Of a DNA stretch of 64,000 bases, positions 1 through 9,002 are shown piece by piece. This DNA is from an uncultured Lachnospiraceae bacterium (GTDB lineage: Bacteria > Bacillota > Clostridia > Lachnospirales > Lachnospiraceae): positions 1-64,000 of the forward strand of contig CAJUQJ010000020.1 in assembly GCA_910588215.1 (NCBI GenBank). The letters are read 5' to 3'. The notes beneath the pieces are model-generated. The model saw only the letters and a program-made list of their open reading frames with translations. It searched no databases and was not told the origin of the DNA. The position numbers were made by a program, and so were the translations under genes. Numbering within the stretch: the stretch's first letter is position 1; the number at the start of each line of letters is the position of its first letter.

Positions 1-1
1 A

Positions 2-1195
2 AAATACTACCAAAACAGGAGGCAACTTATAAGACGCCGATTATTTGCCGCTTACCATTATATTTCCAAAGTAAAGGATATGTTTTATGGGGGATTGGTA
101 ATAAGACAATTCCTTGCCATATCCAGGATGAGTAATGAGCATGATGAAGTTAATAAGGAACTTGAAAAGAGTAAACAGAGATTTTTGCTATTCACTTCAA
201 CTGTAAATATATTTGCAACTCTTATGACTATGAGTATGTTTGTTATCAGCTATTTAGTAGGTGGATATTTTGTTTTAAATGGTATTTATTCCATTAGTAT
301 GATGATGTCAGCTATACAATTAGTCAATAATATAGCAGGGCCATTAGAAGGAATGACTGAGGCAATCAATAAAATCAATGGGGCAAAGTCCATTGTTAAT
401 AAAGTGTGCAATCTATGTATCGATAATAAAAATGAAGTGGATACAAAGATTGGAAAAATTAATGAAATCGAAATAATGAATTTAAATTTTAGCTTTAAAC
501 AAGCATTTGCATTTGAGGATATATGTGTTTCTTTTTTTCAAGGGAAAAAATATGCGTTAATTGGAGAAAGTGGTTCGGGGAAGTCAACCCTTTTAAATCT
601 GCTGGTTAAAGAGCAACTTGTAGAAAAAGGTCAGATTTATGTCAATGGAAAAGATTTAACCGGTATTTCATACAATGATATTGGAACTCATATCTCTTAC
701 ATGAATCAAAACGTATATTTATTTAATGACACTGTGAAAAACAACATAACTTTATATGGAGATTTTAGTGAAAGGGAGTATGCAATGGCATTAAAATCTT
801 CGGGGATGTATAGAGTAATAAATGAGTTGACTGGTGGTGATCAATATGGTATAAAAAATAACGGAGAAAATCTATCTGGTGGGCAAAAGCAACGAATAGC
901 ATTAGCAAGAGTGATGCTGAAAAAAAGCGATGTTATTATTTTGGATGAAGCATTTTCAGCACTTGATTCGATTACTGCAGAACAGCTATTATCGGACATG
1001 ATGAAGTTGGATTGCTTGATAATTGCTGTTTTCCACAAATATAATAAATCTCTTCTCAGCCAGTTCGATGAAATTTTTGCGATGAGACGAGGTAAGATTG
1101 TTGAACGTGGAGATTTTTGTACATTGATACAAAAAGGTGGATATTTTTATAATCTATATAGCATTGATAATGTTGATGAGGTAGATGTAGTTTGA
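2..1195 (+). CDS. ABC exporter, permease-ATPase fusion (5' end outside window)
   Basis: This is the C-terminal part of a half-size ABC exporter that couples ATP hydrolysis to export of an unidentified substrate, probably a peptide or lipid. The reading frame is open from base 2, so the gene starts upstream; the ATG at 80 is internal. The first ~100 residues are the end of the membrane domain, with hydrophobic segments around the IFATLMTMSMFVISYLVGGY stretch. The nucleotide-binding domain follows with Walker A GESGSGKST, signature LSGGQKQR, Walker B VIILDEAFSAL and a switch histidine in AVFHKY, so the ATPase looks intact. The gene is noticeably AT-rich compared with the genes after 10 kb, which suggests acquisition. 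Substrate cannot be inferred. Confidence 0.9.
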   Translation, partial: KYYQNRRQLIRRRLFAAYHYISKVKDMFYGGLVIRQFLAISRMSNEHDEVNKELEKSKQRFLLFTSTVNIFATLMTMSMFVISYLVGGYFVLNGIYSISMMMSAIQLVNNIAGPLEGMTEAINKINGAKSIVNKVCNLCIDNKNEVDTKIGKINEIEIMNLNFSFKQAFAFEDICVSFFQGKKYALIGESGSGKSTLLNLLVKEQLVEKGQIYVNGKDLTGISYNDIGTHISYMNQNVYLFNDTVKNNITLYGDFSEREYAMALKSSGMYRVINELTGGDQYGIKNNGENLSGGQKQRIALARVMLKKSDVIILDEAFSALDSITAEQLLSDMMKLDCLIIAVFHKYNKSLLSQFDEIFAMRRGKIVERGDFCTLIQKGGYFYNLYSIDNVDEVDVV

Positions 1196-1355
1196 GTCTG
1201 TTTGCGATTGTGGAAATGCTGTAAATGGTTATGTTGAGTTACACACTGACCACTTTATTGACCATTTTTTTACTGAACCGGTAGAAGGTGTAGAATTGGC
1301 CAAACGTTCAAATGGCAAAGACAGAATATATCGGGGCTATTTGTGTCAAAGATGA
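1185..1355 (+). pseudogene. Small Cys-containing reading frame interrupted by TAG at codon 2
   Basis: An ATG at 1185, overlapping the end of the ABC gene in another frame, is followed at once by TAG. The frame then stays open for 54 codons to TGA at 1353. It encodes a peptide with CDCGN near its start and YRGYLCQR at its end, resembling a zinc-ribbon remnant. No other ATG, GTG or TTG with a ribosome site serves it. I do not recognise the family. It may be the relic of a short gene translationally coupled to the exporter, or chance. Confidence 0.25.
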
Positions 1356-1370
1356 CATGGGAGGGGTAGA

Positions 1371-1904
1371 TTGAAAAGTATGGATAATTCTATCGTTGTG
1401 CAACAGGCGACAAAAGCAGATGTTTTACCTATTGCCCAAATCTTGACACAATCTTGGAGGGCAGCATTTAAGGAACTTTTTTCGTCAGATGAACTAACAC
1501 AGATTGCATCTGAAAAAAGATTTTGTTTTATATTGGAAAATGTGTTAAGTTGTGACAAAGGGCATCTGAGAATGGCATTGCGAGGTGGCGATCCGGCTGG
1601 AGAAATTTTTTGGCTTAGCGGGCAGCAGAATATGGATGCAGAAATCGTTTCGCTTTTTGTAGTGCCACAAGCGTGGGGACAGGGGGTAGGAAAACAATTG
1701 CTGCTTCAAGCGGAAAAGGAAATTCAGGCGGAACGTGATAATGAATTGATAGAACTTTGGACCTTTCAAAAAAACGTACATGCCCAGAACTTTTATGAAA
1801 GAATGGGATATACATGTAGCAAAAGAATGAGGAAGAGTGAGTTTGGTGGATTATTAGAAATACAATATATCAAGAATGTTAAAGCTCAGGGCATAAAAAT
1901 TTAA
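1371..1904 (+). CDS. GNAT-family N-acetyltransferase
   Basis: This 177-residue protein has the GNAT fold that transfers an acetyl group from acetyl-CoA to an amine; the substrate is unknown. The acetyl-CoA binding motif is visible as VVPQAWGQGVGKQLL (Q-x-x-G-x-G/A type), preceded by the beta-4 strand IVSLFVVP and followed by the typical C-terminal NVHAQNFYERMGY. Start choice: TTG at 1371 lies five bases after a GGAGGGG ribosome site, whereas ATG at 1380 is too far from it. Length fits a complete single-domain GNAT. It lies downstream of the exporter on the same strand, but 175 bp with a degenerate reading frame separate them, so an operon is uncertain. Confidence 0.85.
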   Translation: MKSMDNSIVVQQATKADVLPIAQILTQSWRAAFKELFSSDELTQIASEKRFCFILENVLSCDKGHLRMALRGGDPAGEIFWLSGQQNMDAEIVSLFVVPQAWGQGVGKQLLLQAEKEIQAERDNELIELWTFQKNVHAQNFYERMGYTCSKRMRKSEFGGLLEIQYIKNVKAQGIKI

Positions 1905-2013
1905 GGGATGATAAAAAGGCTGCTCGCAACTTTCGTCGCTATATTTGAATCATGGGAAAAGGATGACTAATATGTCACCTTTCGCACATATATTTTGTTG
2001 CGAACATTAAGTT

Positions 2014-2043
2014 AAGCCTCCTGCCTTTTTCGGCAAGAGGCTT
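2014..2043 (+). terminator. Hairpin terminator after the GNAT gene
   Basis: The arms AAGCCTC and GAGGCTT, extended by TGCC/GGCA, enclose a short T-rich loop. An A-rich then T-rich tail follows, so the T-run is imperfect. It lies 110 bases after the stop codon. Confidence 0.5.
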
Positions 2044-2202
2044 AAAAACTTTTCCCGGTCTACTTATTATCCAAATGAAGCGAACCGCATTTACACGTCT
2101 ATTTATTCCCGCGAGCAACGAGCCAAGTGGCTGCTTGCAGACATTTGGCGACTGCCGCGAGGGTCAAATACCCCGCTGCTCTGCAGCGCTGCAAGTTTGA
2201 TA

Positions 2203-2233
2203 CCCCGTTGCTTGCAGCGGGGTCTTTGATTTT
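2203..2233 (+). terminator. GC-rich hairpin with T-rich tail
   Basis: The arms CCCCGTTGC and GCAGCGGGG pair fully (one G-U) around a 2-base loop, followed by TCTTTGATTTT. A related arm, TACCCCGCTGC, lies ~35 bases upstream, so the region can form alternative hairpins. It may be an intrinsic terminator inside a larger repeated element. Confidence 0.45.
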
Positions 2234-2449
2234 CCGCATGATTGTGAACTAATATCAGTCCATAATGCGCGCAGTTTCCCACGACTGCAGACGGTTTATT
2301 TCGGGCTGCCCGGATATTTTTTGTAGAGGGCTGTTTAAATGAATCTGCACCTAATTATCATATTGCTGCAATTTCTGCATTAAATCCACGCAGATATTAT
2401 TGTGCGTTATTTCTTCAATCTATCTCCTTTTCATTTTCACATTTAATTT

Positions 2450-2490
2450 AATGATATGAGTTGCCCATTTGTCGGGCAACTCATATCATT
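2450..2490. repeat. Perfect 17-bp inverted repeat, 7-base loop
   Basis: The arm 2450-2466 (AATGATATGAGTTGCCC) is exactly complementary to 2474-2490 around the loop ATTTGTC. No T-run follows on either side, so it is not a typical terminator. It lies 155 bases upstream of the large surface-protein gene and could be an operator, a cruciform or a small mobile repeat. Confidence 0.8.
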
Positions 2491-2645
2491 GGACATGAAC
2501 TGTAACCACACCGAATTAGATGTAACGATGGCAAAAATTGTGAGAGTGAATTGTAACAGTTTCTGAAATCACTTTACAGAAAGGATTGTACAGAATACAA
2601 TAGTTGTAATCATGAGCGAAATTTGAAGAGAGAGGGAGAAGTGTG

Positions 2646-5600
2646 ATGTGGTTAAGGAAGAGGATGTATGCAGGTATCCTGGCTGCTGTTGTGGCGGTTG
2701 CATCTATGCAGCTTCCGGCTGGGACTGTCTATGCAAGAGAGACAACCGTATTATCGGATGGGATGGAAATAACTGAGGAGTCGGCACAGCCCGCGGAAAA
2801 TGGAGCCGGTGCAGTGTCGGAGAAGGCGAGTCAGCAGGGAGACGGTGAACAGCTGGGGGAGTCAGGCGACAGTAATGGGGCGGAGCAACCAGGTAATGGC
2901 GGTGAACAGCCCGGGGAGTCAGAGGACAGCGACGGGGCGGAGCGGCCAGGTGAAGGCGGAGAGCAGCCGGGAGAGTCAGACGACGGTAACGGGTCGGAGC
3001 AACCAGGTGATGACGGCGGCCAGCCGGGAGAGCCGGGCGGCAGTAACGAGTCGGAGCAACCAAGTGATGACGGCGGCCAGCCGGGAGAGTCGGGCGGCAG
3101 TAACGAGTCGGAGCAACCAGGTGATGGCGGTGAACAGCCTGGCGACGGTAGTGAGCAGCCGGATGACGGTGATAGGACAGAAGAGCCGGATGATGGAGGC
3201 AATACGCCTGCGGAGCCGGGAGAAACAGATGAGAATGATGGCGAGTCTGGGAGCACGGACGGTTCCGGGGAAGAGACCGGGGAGCAGGAGAATCCTGCTG
3301 ATGAGATGCAGGAGCAGGTTTCCGGCAATGATATTCCGGGATCCATGATATCCGACACTCTGCCGGAAGAAGGCGACGGTCGCGGTATTATGGCGGTGGG
3401 AGAGGCGTTGAACCTTGAAAATCTGTCGGCAGAATATATCGCGCTTGACGGCTCGTGGATCAGTTCCACCGCGCAGGGACGGCCGAAAGTCCTGATATTC
3501 TACAGTAATACGTGCGGCAACAGCCAGGGTACCATTCAGCGGATCAGCCGGAAGATTGGTGATTTTGCCGGGGTAGATATTTACGCTATAGAAACAACCG
3601 GCAAAACGAAAGAAGAAGTTGAAGCTTTTCAAGCACAGTACGGTTGCAAAGAAATCGTCTTTTCTTATGATATAGGTACGCTGAACCAGAGAAGCATGTG
3701 GGATTATGTGTATGCAAGCGGAGTCGGCAATCTTTCTTCCGACGGCAAAGTTTACATTACCTGGCCGGTGATCGCTTATATCGATGCAGACGACCGTCTG
3801 CAGTATGCGACGACTGCTGCACAGACTGCAGAGGGGATATTGTCTAACCTGAATCAGTACTGCGGATTTGGCACCGGAGACGAGGACAGATACACGATTA
3901 CCTATGTCCTTGGCGGCGGAACAAACAGTGAGGAGAACCCTTCCTACTATACTTCGGAAACGGACACGATCATATTGAAGGATGCCGTTAAGACGGGACA
4001 GCCGTTTGAAGGCTGGTATAAGGATCCGATCTACTCTGCAAGAGTGAGGGAAATTGTCAAAGGCAGTACGGGAGATATAACGCTCTATGCGAAATGGGGC
4101 GCTGCGTCGGCATCTGAGATACCGGCGATTGATATGACACCGGCTGAGGGCAACGTAGTCATGGGATTTTCGGGCGCTTATTATACGGAAAGCGTGGATA
4201 AGATCTTAGATCGCCTGAATAAGATCCGTTGGGAAGCCTGTACGCAGGGAGTGCTACACCCAGCGACCAGAAAACCGATGACAGAGGCGGATTATGTGCC
4301 GCTGCAATGGTCGTCAGACCTGGAAGCGATCGCCAGGCTGCGGGCAGCTGAGGCAACTATTGAGAATGGTCATACGAGACCGAATGACAAAAGCTGTTTC
4401 AGCATATCGACTTCCAACGGGGAACAATCTTATGCAGAGAATTTGGCTTGGAATTACAGCGGGCTGATGGCAGGTATAGAGCAGTGGTACAAGGAGAAAG
4501 AAGACTGGGTAAATCAAACGGCCGGGAAGGTGACCGGCCATTACACGAGCATAATCTATCCGGAATACCGCAGTGTCGGTGTCGGCGCGTTCCGGCTCTC
4601 CAGCGGTGGCTGGTATGCCGTTGCCCAGCAATTCAGCTATAAGGATACGCTGGATGCCTATAAGAACCCAAGTCAGGGAAAATGTATACAGAATATAGAG
4701 GTACAGGGAAGCAAGGTAACGGAATGCAAATTTGGCGGGGATATGGCAGCCTATCTCAGAGAAGGCGCCACATATCAGATTCCGGTCGATGTTACCGTAC
4801 AGTATGACGATTATTATGGTAAGGCCAAAGAATACAGTGGATCTTATCAGGCAGGAGGAACGTGGCGTTCTTCCGATGAGTCGGTTGCTGTTGTAGATGG
4901 CGGAGGAATGCTTCGTGCCATAGGAAAAGGAACAACGGAAATCAGTCTCGAGATCGACCCCGAGAATGGAAAATCGGCAATATCGACCGTGTTTACGGTA
5001 TATGGCCGGGATGAGAATCCGATCACGGTTCAGCGCCCCGATGTCACGACCTACAAAGTCGGACAAAAGCTTGATGTGACGGGCGGAAAGGTGACATATG
5101 TGCCATCGTCGGGCGAAAGCACCGTGACCAAAGAGCTGACACCGGAAATGCTGAGCGGATTTGATTCCTCTAAACCGGGAATTTGTACGGTAAACGTCAG
5201 CTGTGGCGGCTATGTTACCGATTTCGACACGTTGATCGTGGAGGAGCCGGCGCTCTCGGCAGACTATGGACAACGGCTAGACCAGGTTGCCCTGCCGGTA
5301 TGCGATCATGGAACTTATAGGTGGCAGGACGGCACGACAGTATTGGATCAGGTTGGCACACGCATCTTCACAGCGGAATTTACACCTGTAGATCAGGGGA
5401 AATTTCAGAAGCTGACAGACATACAGGTGAAGGTCACGACACAGATGATGTTGGGAGAGGAGACTGAGGTAGCTTTTAAGAGCAATACGTTTGTCTACAA
5501 CGGGGCCGAGCAGGAACCGAAGGTGGTCGTTTTTGCAGGGAACACCGTATTGACAGAGGGAGAGGATTACGAGCTGTCCTACGAGGACAATAAGGATGCA

Positions 5601-8141
5601 GGCACGGCAGCGGTGACTGTGCAGGGAATCGAACATTATCATGGCAGTATCCGCAGGACTTTTGAGATCCAGCCGGCCCCGGTGGTGATCAGGGCAAAGG
5701 ATACGACGATCCTGGTCGGCGGGAAGATTCCGGCTTATGACGGCTACGCTTATGAGGTAAGCGGCCTGATGAAGGGCGATAAGCTGATAGAGAATCCCAT
5801 CTTCTCCTGTGCTGCTGTCGGCACGGATAAGACCGGTTGTTATGACATTATTCCGGGAGGCGCGGATGCCGGCCCGAACTATACGATATCCTATGAGAAG
5901 GGCAGATTGATCGTAGCCAACGAATATGTTTCCTGCACGGTAACTTTTGATGTGCAGGGTCATGGGACGGCGCCGGACGATCAGGTTGGCATCAGGGTCG
6001 GCGATATGGTAAAGCGGCCTGCAGATCCCTCTGCCGAAGATTACCGGTTCGATGGCTGGTATAGAGATGCCGCATGTACAAAGGAATGGAAGTTTGATAC
6101 GGATATCGTGCAGGCTGATATGACATTATATGCGAAATGGCTGTATGATGCGGGCAGGCAAGACGGATTTGCGATGCAGGAAATAGCTGATATGTATTAT
6201 ACAGGGAAGGCTTGTAAGCCTGCGGTGAGTGTCTATGATGGCCCGACACTGCTTAAGGCAGGCCGGGATTATCAGATCAGATATTATAATAACGTCAATG
6301 CCAACAAGGACAATATGCGCAAGCAGGGTAACGGTGTGGGAGCCTTTTTCAAGGAGGAACTTCCTTATGTGGAGATTACCGGAAAAGGTAACTATACGGA
6401 GAAAGTTAAAGTAAACTTCAATATTCTTCCGGTAATGATCGGAGACGGCGGCAAGGATGCAGCGGCCGGCGTGACGGTGAAGGCGACGGATCAGCTTGTG
6501 AAAGCAACGAAAGTGCAGAAACCGTTTACCTCCATCAAATACGGTAAGACGATGCGGAAAGATATAGATTATACCCTATCCCTGGTAGTAGAAAACGGAC
6601 GTGATCAGTCGGGCAGGAACCTGGCTGTGGGCAAGGAACTGGAGGGAGCTGTCATTCCTGCAGGCTACGAGGGAGAATTCAAGCTGACGATTCAGGGAAC
6701 CGGGAACTATACAGGCAGTATCAGCAAACCAGTTTACGTTGCGGACAAAGCGCATTTGATCAAGAATGCCCGGATTACGCTGGGCAGGAACCTTAAGAAT
6801 ATTTCCTTTGATGGCAAAGCAATAGAATTACGCGCTGCGGAATATGATTCTGCGGATGTGTTTACGGTAAAATACAGCAGGGAATCACTGCGATATAATA
6901 AGGACTATCGCGTGCGATACCGCAACAATGACCGGGTCGGCAAGGCGGAACTGACCATCATCGGGATGGGTGAATATGTCGGTGAGAAAACAGTGACTTT
7001 CAACATTACGGGGAGGTCTTTTACATCCAGAACGGTGGAGATAGAAGGTATAGAAGACAAGGTCTACACCGGAACGGCGTTGACGCAGAATGATGCTTTT
7101 GTGATTTACGGGAAAGGAACGGAAGACGAAAGAGCGCTGGTATACGGGACGGATTACACGATCAGCTATGCGAAGAATGTGAATGCCGGTACTGCCGTTA
7201 TGACCTTCAAGGGAACGGAACAAGCAGGTTATAGAGGAAGTTTTAAGCAGACGTTTAAGATTGCGGCCGCAGATATCACGCAGACCGAGCAGGCAGCAGA
7301 GATGAAGGATATGTCGGTCAGTTACAGCAGAGCAGGTGTTATGCCGGGCAGTGAGGTCGTGCTTACCAATGGGGCAGGCATCAGACTGATCAATGGAAAA
7401 GATTATACGCTTCGGTATAAGAATAATAAGGCAGTGGCTGATAGGTCAGACGAAGAGCCGCCGACGATCGTTGTGAAGGGTAAAGGAAACTATACGGGAG
7501 AACTTCCGGTATATTTCAGCATCGTCAAGAAGGAATTGACTGCAGACGATATCACGATCAAAACCTCATCTGTAGCCTATAAGGAGAATAAAGAAGCCGA
7601 TTACGCATATAAGCCGTCGGTGAAAGTGCTGGACGGAAAGAAGCAGCTGCGTGCAGGTGTGGATTACGAGATTACCTATGTGAACAATACGCAGGCTGCC
7701 TATGAGGCTTATCTGCAGGATTCCGGAAGGATCGGGCAGAATGCTGCGTCCGGCAATGAGGCAGAACGGGGAGGCGGTGCAGGAGGGCCGCAGGCAGTTA
7801 TCACGCAGAAAGCAGACAGCAGCTATACGCAGCGGGAACCGCTTATCGTACCGCTCACGATCTACCGTAATAAGCTGACGAAATCGAATCTGACGGTGGA
7901 GATTGCTGAGTCCGTATATACAGGAACGACGGTTACGCCTAAAGTGACGGTATATTACCAGGGCAAGGACGGGGGCAGCAGAATCCTGCTTACAGAGGGA
8001 ACGGATTATTCGCTTACTTACGGAAATAATATCGCTTCCGGTAAAAATAAAGGAAGTGTTAAGATTAGCGGTATTGGGCCTGATTACGGCGGTGACGTGA
8101 CAGTGAAATTTAATATTGGGAAGAAAGTGATCGCCTATTAG
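2646..8141 (+). CDS. Giant secreted multidomain protein: thioredoxin-like, CAP/SCP and Ig/MBG-like repeats
   Basis: A secreted protein of 1,831 residues. It has a signal peptide (Lys/Arg-rich start, hydrophobic core, cleavage near VYA at ~30), then a Gly/Glu/Pro/Ser/Asp-rich spacer with five 19-residue repeats. A thioredoxin/TlpA-like domain follows (~255-405) in which the CXXC site is reduced to TCGNSQ (Cys290), so classic disulfide chemistry is unlikely. Next come an InlB-type beta-grasp repeat ending LYAKWG, a CAP/SCP domain (~520-665) with GHTRP and AENLAWN motifs, Ig-like and MBG/YDG-like repeats, a second InlB-type repeat (~1097-1165) and further repeats to the end. No LPXTG or S-layer anchor is visible, so it is released or bound through its repeats. 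ATG at 2646 is preferred over the GTG one codon upstream because of spacing from AGAGGGAGA. The biological role is unknown; adhesion or surface structure is a guess. Confidence 0.8.
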   Translation: MWLRKRMYAGILAAVVAVASMQLPAGTVYARETTVLSDGMEITEESAQPAENGAGAVSEKASQQGDGEQLGESGDSNGAEQPGNGGEQPGESEDSDGAERPGEGGEQPGESDDGNGSEQPGDDGGQPGEPGGSNESEQPSDDGGQPGESGGSNESEQPGDGGEQPGDGSEQPDDGDRTEEPDDGGNTPAEPGETDENDGESGSTDGSGEETGEQENPADEMQEQVSGNDIPGSMISDTLPEEGDGRGIMAVGEALNLENLSAEYIALDGSWISSTAQGRPKVLIFYSNTCGNSQGTIQRISRKIGDFAGVDIYAIETTGKTKEEVEAFQAQYGCKEIVFSYDIGTLNQRSMWDYVYASGVGNLSSDGKVYITWPVIAYIDADDRLQYATTAAQTAEGILSNLNQYCGFGTGDEDRYTITYVLGGGTNSEENPSYYTSETDTIILKDAVKTGQPFEGWYKDPIYSARVREIVKGSTGDITLYAKWGAASASEIPAIDMTPAEGNVVMGFSGAYYTESVDKILDRLNKIRWEACTQGVLHPATRKPMTEADYVPLQWSSDLEAIARLRAAEATIENGHTRPNDKSCFSISTSNGEQSYAENLAWNYSGLMAGIEQWYKEKEDWVNQTAGKVTGHYTSIIYPEYRSVGVGAFRLSSGGWYAVAQQFSYKDTLDAYKNPSQGKCIQNIEVQGSKVTECKFGGDMAAYLREGATYQIPVDVTVQYDDYYGKAKEYSGSYQAGGTWRSSDESVAVVDGGGMLRAIGKGTTEISLEIDPENGKSAISTVFTVYGRDENPITVQRPDVTTYKVGQKLDVTGGKVTYVPSSGESTVTKELTPEMLSGFDSSKPGICTVNVSCGGYVTDFDTLIVEEPALSADYGQRLDQVALPVCDHGTYRWQDGTTVLDQVGTRIFTAEFTPVDQGKFQKLTDIQVKVTTQMMLGEETEVAFKSNTFVYNGAEQEPKVVVFAGNTVLTEGEDYELSYEDNKDAGTAAVTVQGIEHYHGSIRRTFEIQPAPVVIRAKDTTILVGGKIPAYDGYAYEVSGLMKGDKLIENPIFSCAAVGTDKTGCYDIIPGGADAGPNYTISYEKGRLIVANEYVSCTVTFDVQGHGTAPDDQVGIRVGDMVKRPADPSAEDYRFDGWYRDAACTKEWKFDTDIVQADMTLYAKWLYDAGRQDGFAMQEIADMYYTGKACKPAVSVYDGPTLLKAGRDYQIRYYNNVNANKDNMRKQGNGVGAFFKEELPYVEITGKGNYTEKVKVNFNILPVMIGDGGKDAAAGVTVKATDQLVKATKVQKPFTSIKYGKTMRKDIDYTLSLVVENGRDQSGRNLAVGKELEGAVIPAGYEGEFKLTIQGTGNYTGSISKPVYVADKAHLIKNARITLGRNLKNISFDGKAIELRAAEYDSADVFTVKYSRESLRYNKDYRVRYRNNDRVGKAELTIIGMGEYVGEKTVTFNITGRSFTSRTVEIEGIEDKVYTGTALTQNDAFVIYGKGTEDERALVYGTDYTISYAKNVNAGTAVMTFKGTEQAGYRGSFKQTFKIAAADITQTEQAAEMKDMSVSYSRAGVMPGSEVVLTNGAGIRLINGKDYTLRYKNNKAVADRSDEEPPTIVVKGKGNYTGELPVYFSIVKKELTADDITIKTSSVAYKENKEADYAYKPSVKVLDGKKQLRAGVDYEITYVNNTQAAYEAYLQDSGRIGQNAASGNEAERGGGAGGPQAVITQKADSSYTQREPLIVPLTIYRNKLTKSNLTVEIAESVYTGTTVTPKVTVYYQGKDGGSRILLTEGTDYSLTYGNNIASGKNKGSVKISGIGPDYGGDVTVKFNIGKKVIAY
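2844..3128 (+). repeat. Five 57-bp tandem coding repeats
   Basis: Five consecutive in-frame units encode 19 residues each of the pattern GEQPGES...EQPGDG. Units four and five (3015-3071 and 3072-3128) differ at only a few bases, which points to recent duplication. They form the flexible spacer after the signal peptide. Confidence 0.85.
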
Positions 8142-8152
8142 GCAGTATCTAC

Positions 8153-8194
8153 AAAACGGGTTCTCGATGGTAATTTCCGCGGGAACCCGTTTTA
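8153..8194 (+). terminator. Intrinsic terminator after the giant surface protein
   Basis: A perfect 11-bp stem, AAAACGGGTTC with GAACCCGTTTT, forms 11 bases after the stop codon and ends in T residues. Its A-rich 5' arm lets it act on both strands, although the leftward gene on the other strand ends ~50 bases away. Confidence 0.85.
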
Positions 8195-8244
8195 TGATCT
8201 TTATGAAAGCTTTTGCTCAGGGATAAGAATTTATGGCAAAAGCA

Positions 8245-8775
8245 TTATGAGAAAACAATTTGACCGGCTTTAAACGCTAAAAGCATTAGTTCAATTGACT
8301 GTGCATCACATTTTCTGAACTTCAGATAGTAATAAAGAGTGTTAAGGAAATTCTTAAATGCGATGCCTTTCTCTTCTATAATGGGCATATTGATATCGTC
8401 GCCAAGCATAAAACTCGCCAAACGCGTCAGCAAAAATTTCTCATTAACATAAAGAAATCGGTCATCTTCGATCTGCCCGGTCAATTGAAGCGGTTTCCTT
8501 TTGAGCAGCCAAAACGTTTCGTATGCTTTTATTTTAATTTCATTGACATGCTCTATTTGCTGGTAGTCTTTCAGACGTTGTATGTCAGAAAAATAATCCA
8601 TTATTGCGTGAGTCAATGCCATGTGATGAACATATGCTATGCTTTCCAGATTGTTTGTCTTCAGGAAATCGAGCATTTCCTGGCTGATCTGTTGGATTCG
8701 GCTCTCTATAACCTCTTCTCCGACAACAGCAACCAGGTCATCATATTTAATATAGGTGTTCTCAATATTATTCAT
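8245..8775 (-). CDS. Hypothetical protein, third gene of the RelA/SpoT-domain operon
   Basis: I do not recognise this 176-residue, mostly helical protein. It has no signal peptide, membrane segment or clear catalytic motif; HHMALTHAIMDYF and NTLYYYLKFRKCD are its most distinctive stretches. The ATG at 8775 is chosen because AGGAAG lies about ten bases upstream; a GTG at 8784 sits on top of that site. It overlaps the preceding small gene by 8 bases, so the two are translationally coupled. Its place after a stand-alone (p)ppGpp-synthetase-like gene suggests an accessory or neutralising partner, which is inference only. Confidence 0.6.
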   Translation of the reverse strand: MNNIENTYIKYDDLVAVVGEEVIESRIQQISQEMLDFLKTNNLESIAYVHHMALTHAIMDYFSDIQRLKDYQQIEHVNEIKIKAYETFWLLKRKPLQLTGQIEDDRFLYVNEKFLLTRLASFMLGDDINMPIIEEKGIAFKNFLNTLYYYLKFRKCDAQSIELMLLAFKAGQIVFS

Positions 8776-8989
8776 AATGGTCACTTCCTGTCAATTCATA
8801 GATCATACAGCAGTTTTTGCTTGGAAGGAAATCACGATAAGTCTGATATTCTCTTTTCTCGACCTCACCGGTATGAATACGGGAATTATTTCCAAGCTTA
8901 TGATTTCTGATTTTTCCGGCATGGATTAAACGGATTCCGTTTTGCGCAATTTCTCTGGCATTGGCACTTTTGATCTTAGAAGTATTCAT
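8768..8989 (-). CDS. Small hypothetical protein, possible antitoxin partner
   Basis: A basic 73-residue protein with no family I recognise. It begins 13 bases after the stop of the RelA/SpoT-domain gene and overlaps the next gene by 8 bases. The ATG at 8989 is preferred over one 24 bases upstream because AAGGAG precedes it by six bases, while the upstream ATG lies inside the previous gene. Small size and tight coupling beside a stand-alone alarmone-synthetase fold resemble antitoxins of toxSAS pairs, but no sequence motif proves this. Confidence 0.55.
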   Translation of the reverse strand: MNTSKIKSANAREIAQNGIRLIHAGKIRNHKLGNNSRIHTGEVEKREYQTYRDFLPSKNCCMIYELTGSDHYE

Positions 8990-9002
8990 TATTTTCTCCT
9001 TT

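Larger units (their letters stand above)
1905..2645 (+). other. Long intergenic region with several hairpins
   Basis: No convincing gene lies in these ~740 bases. They hold a hairpin at 2014-2043 likely to end the GNAT transcript, a GC-rich composite structure at about 2098-2233, a perfect 17-bp inverted repeat at 2450-2490, and a small palindrome (ATTGTA-5-TACAAT, 2585-2601) just before the large surface-protein gene that could be an operator. Confidence 0.6.

Noticed and set aside
2844..3128. CRISPR array
   Set aside because: The repeats are contiguous, in frame and coding, with no unique spacers.
2831..3632. Long antisense frames (up to 218 codons) opposite the repeat region of the giant surface gene
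   Set aside because: They arise from the GC-rich 57-bp repeats; composition is Ser/Pro/Arg-biased with no domain and no ribosome site.
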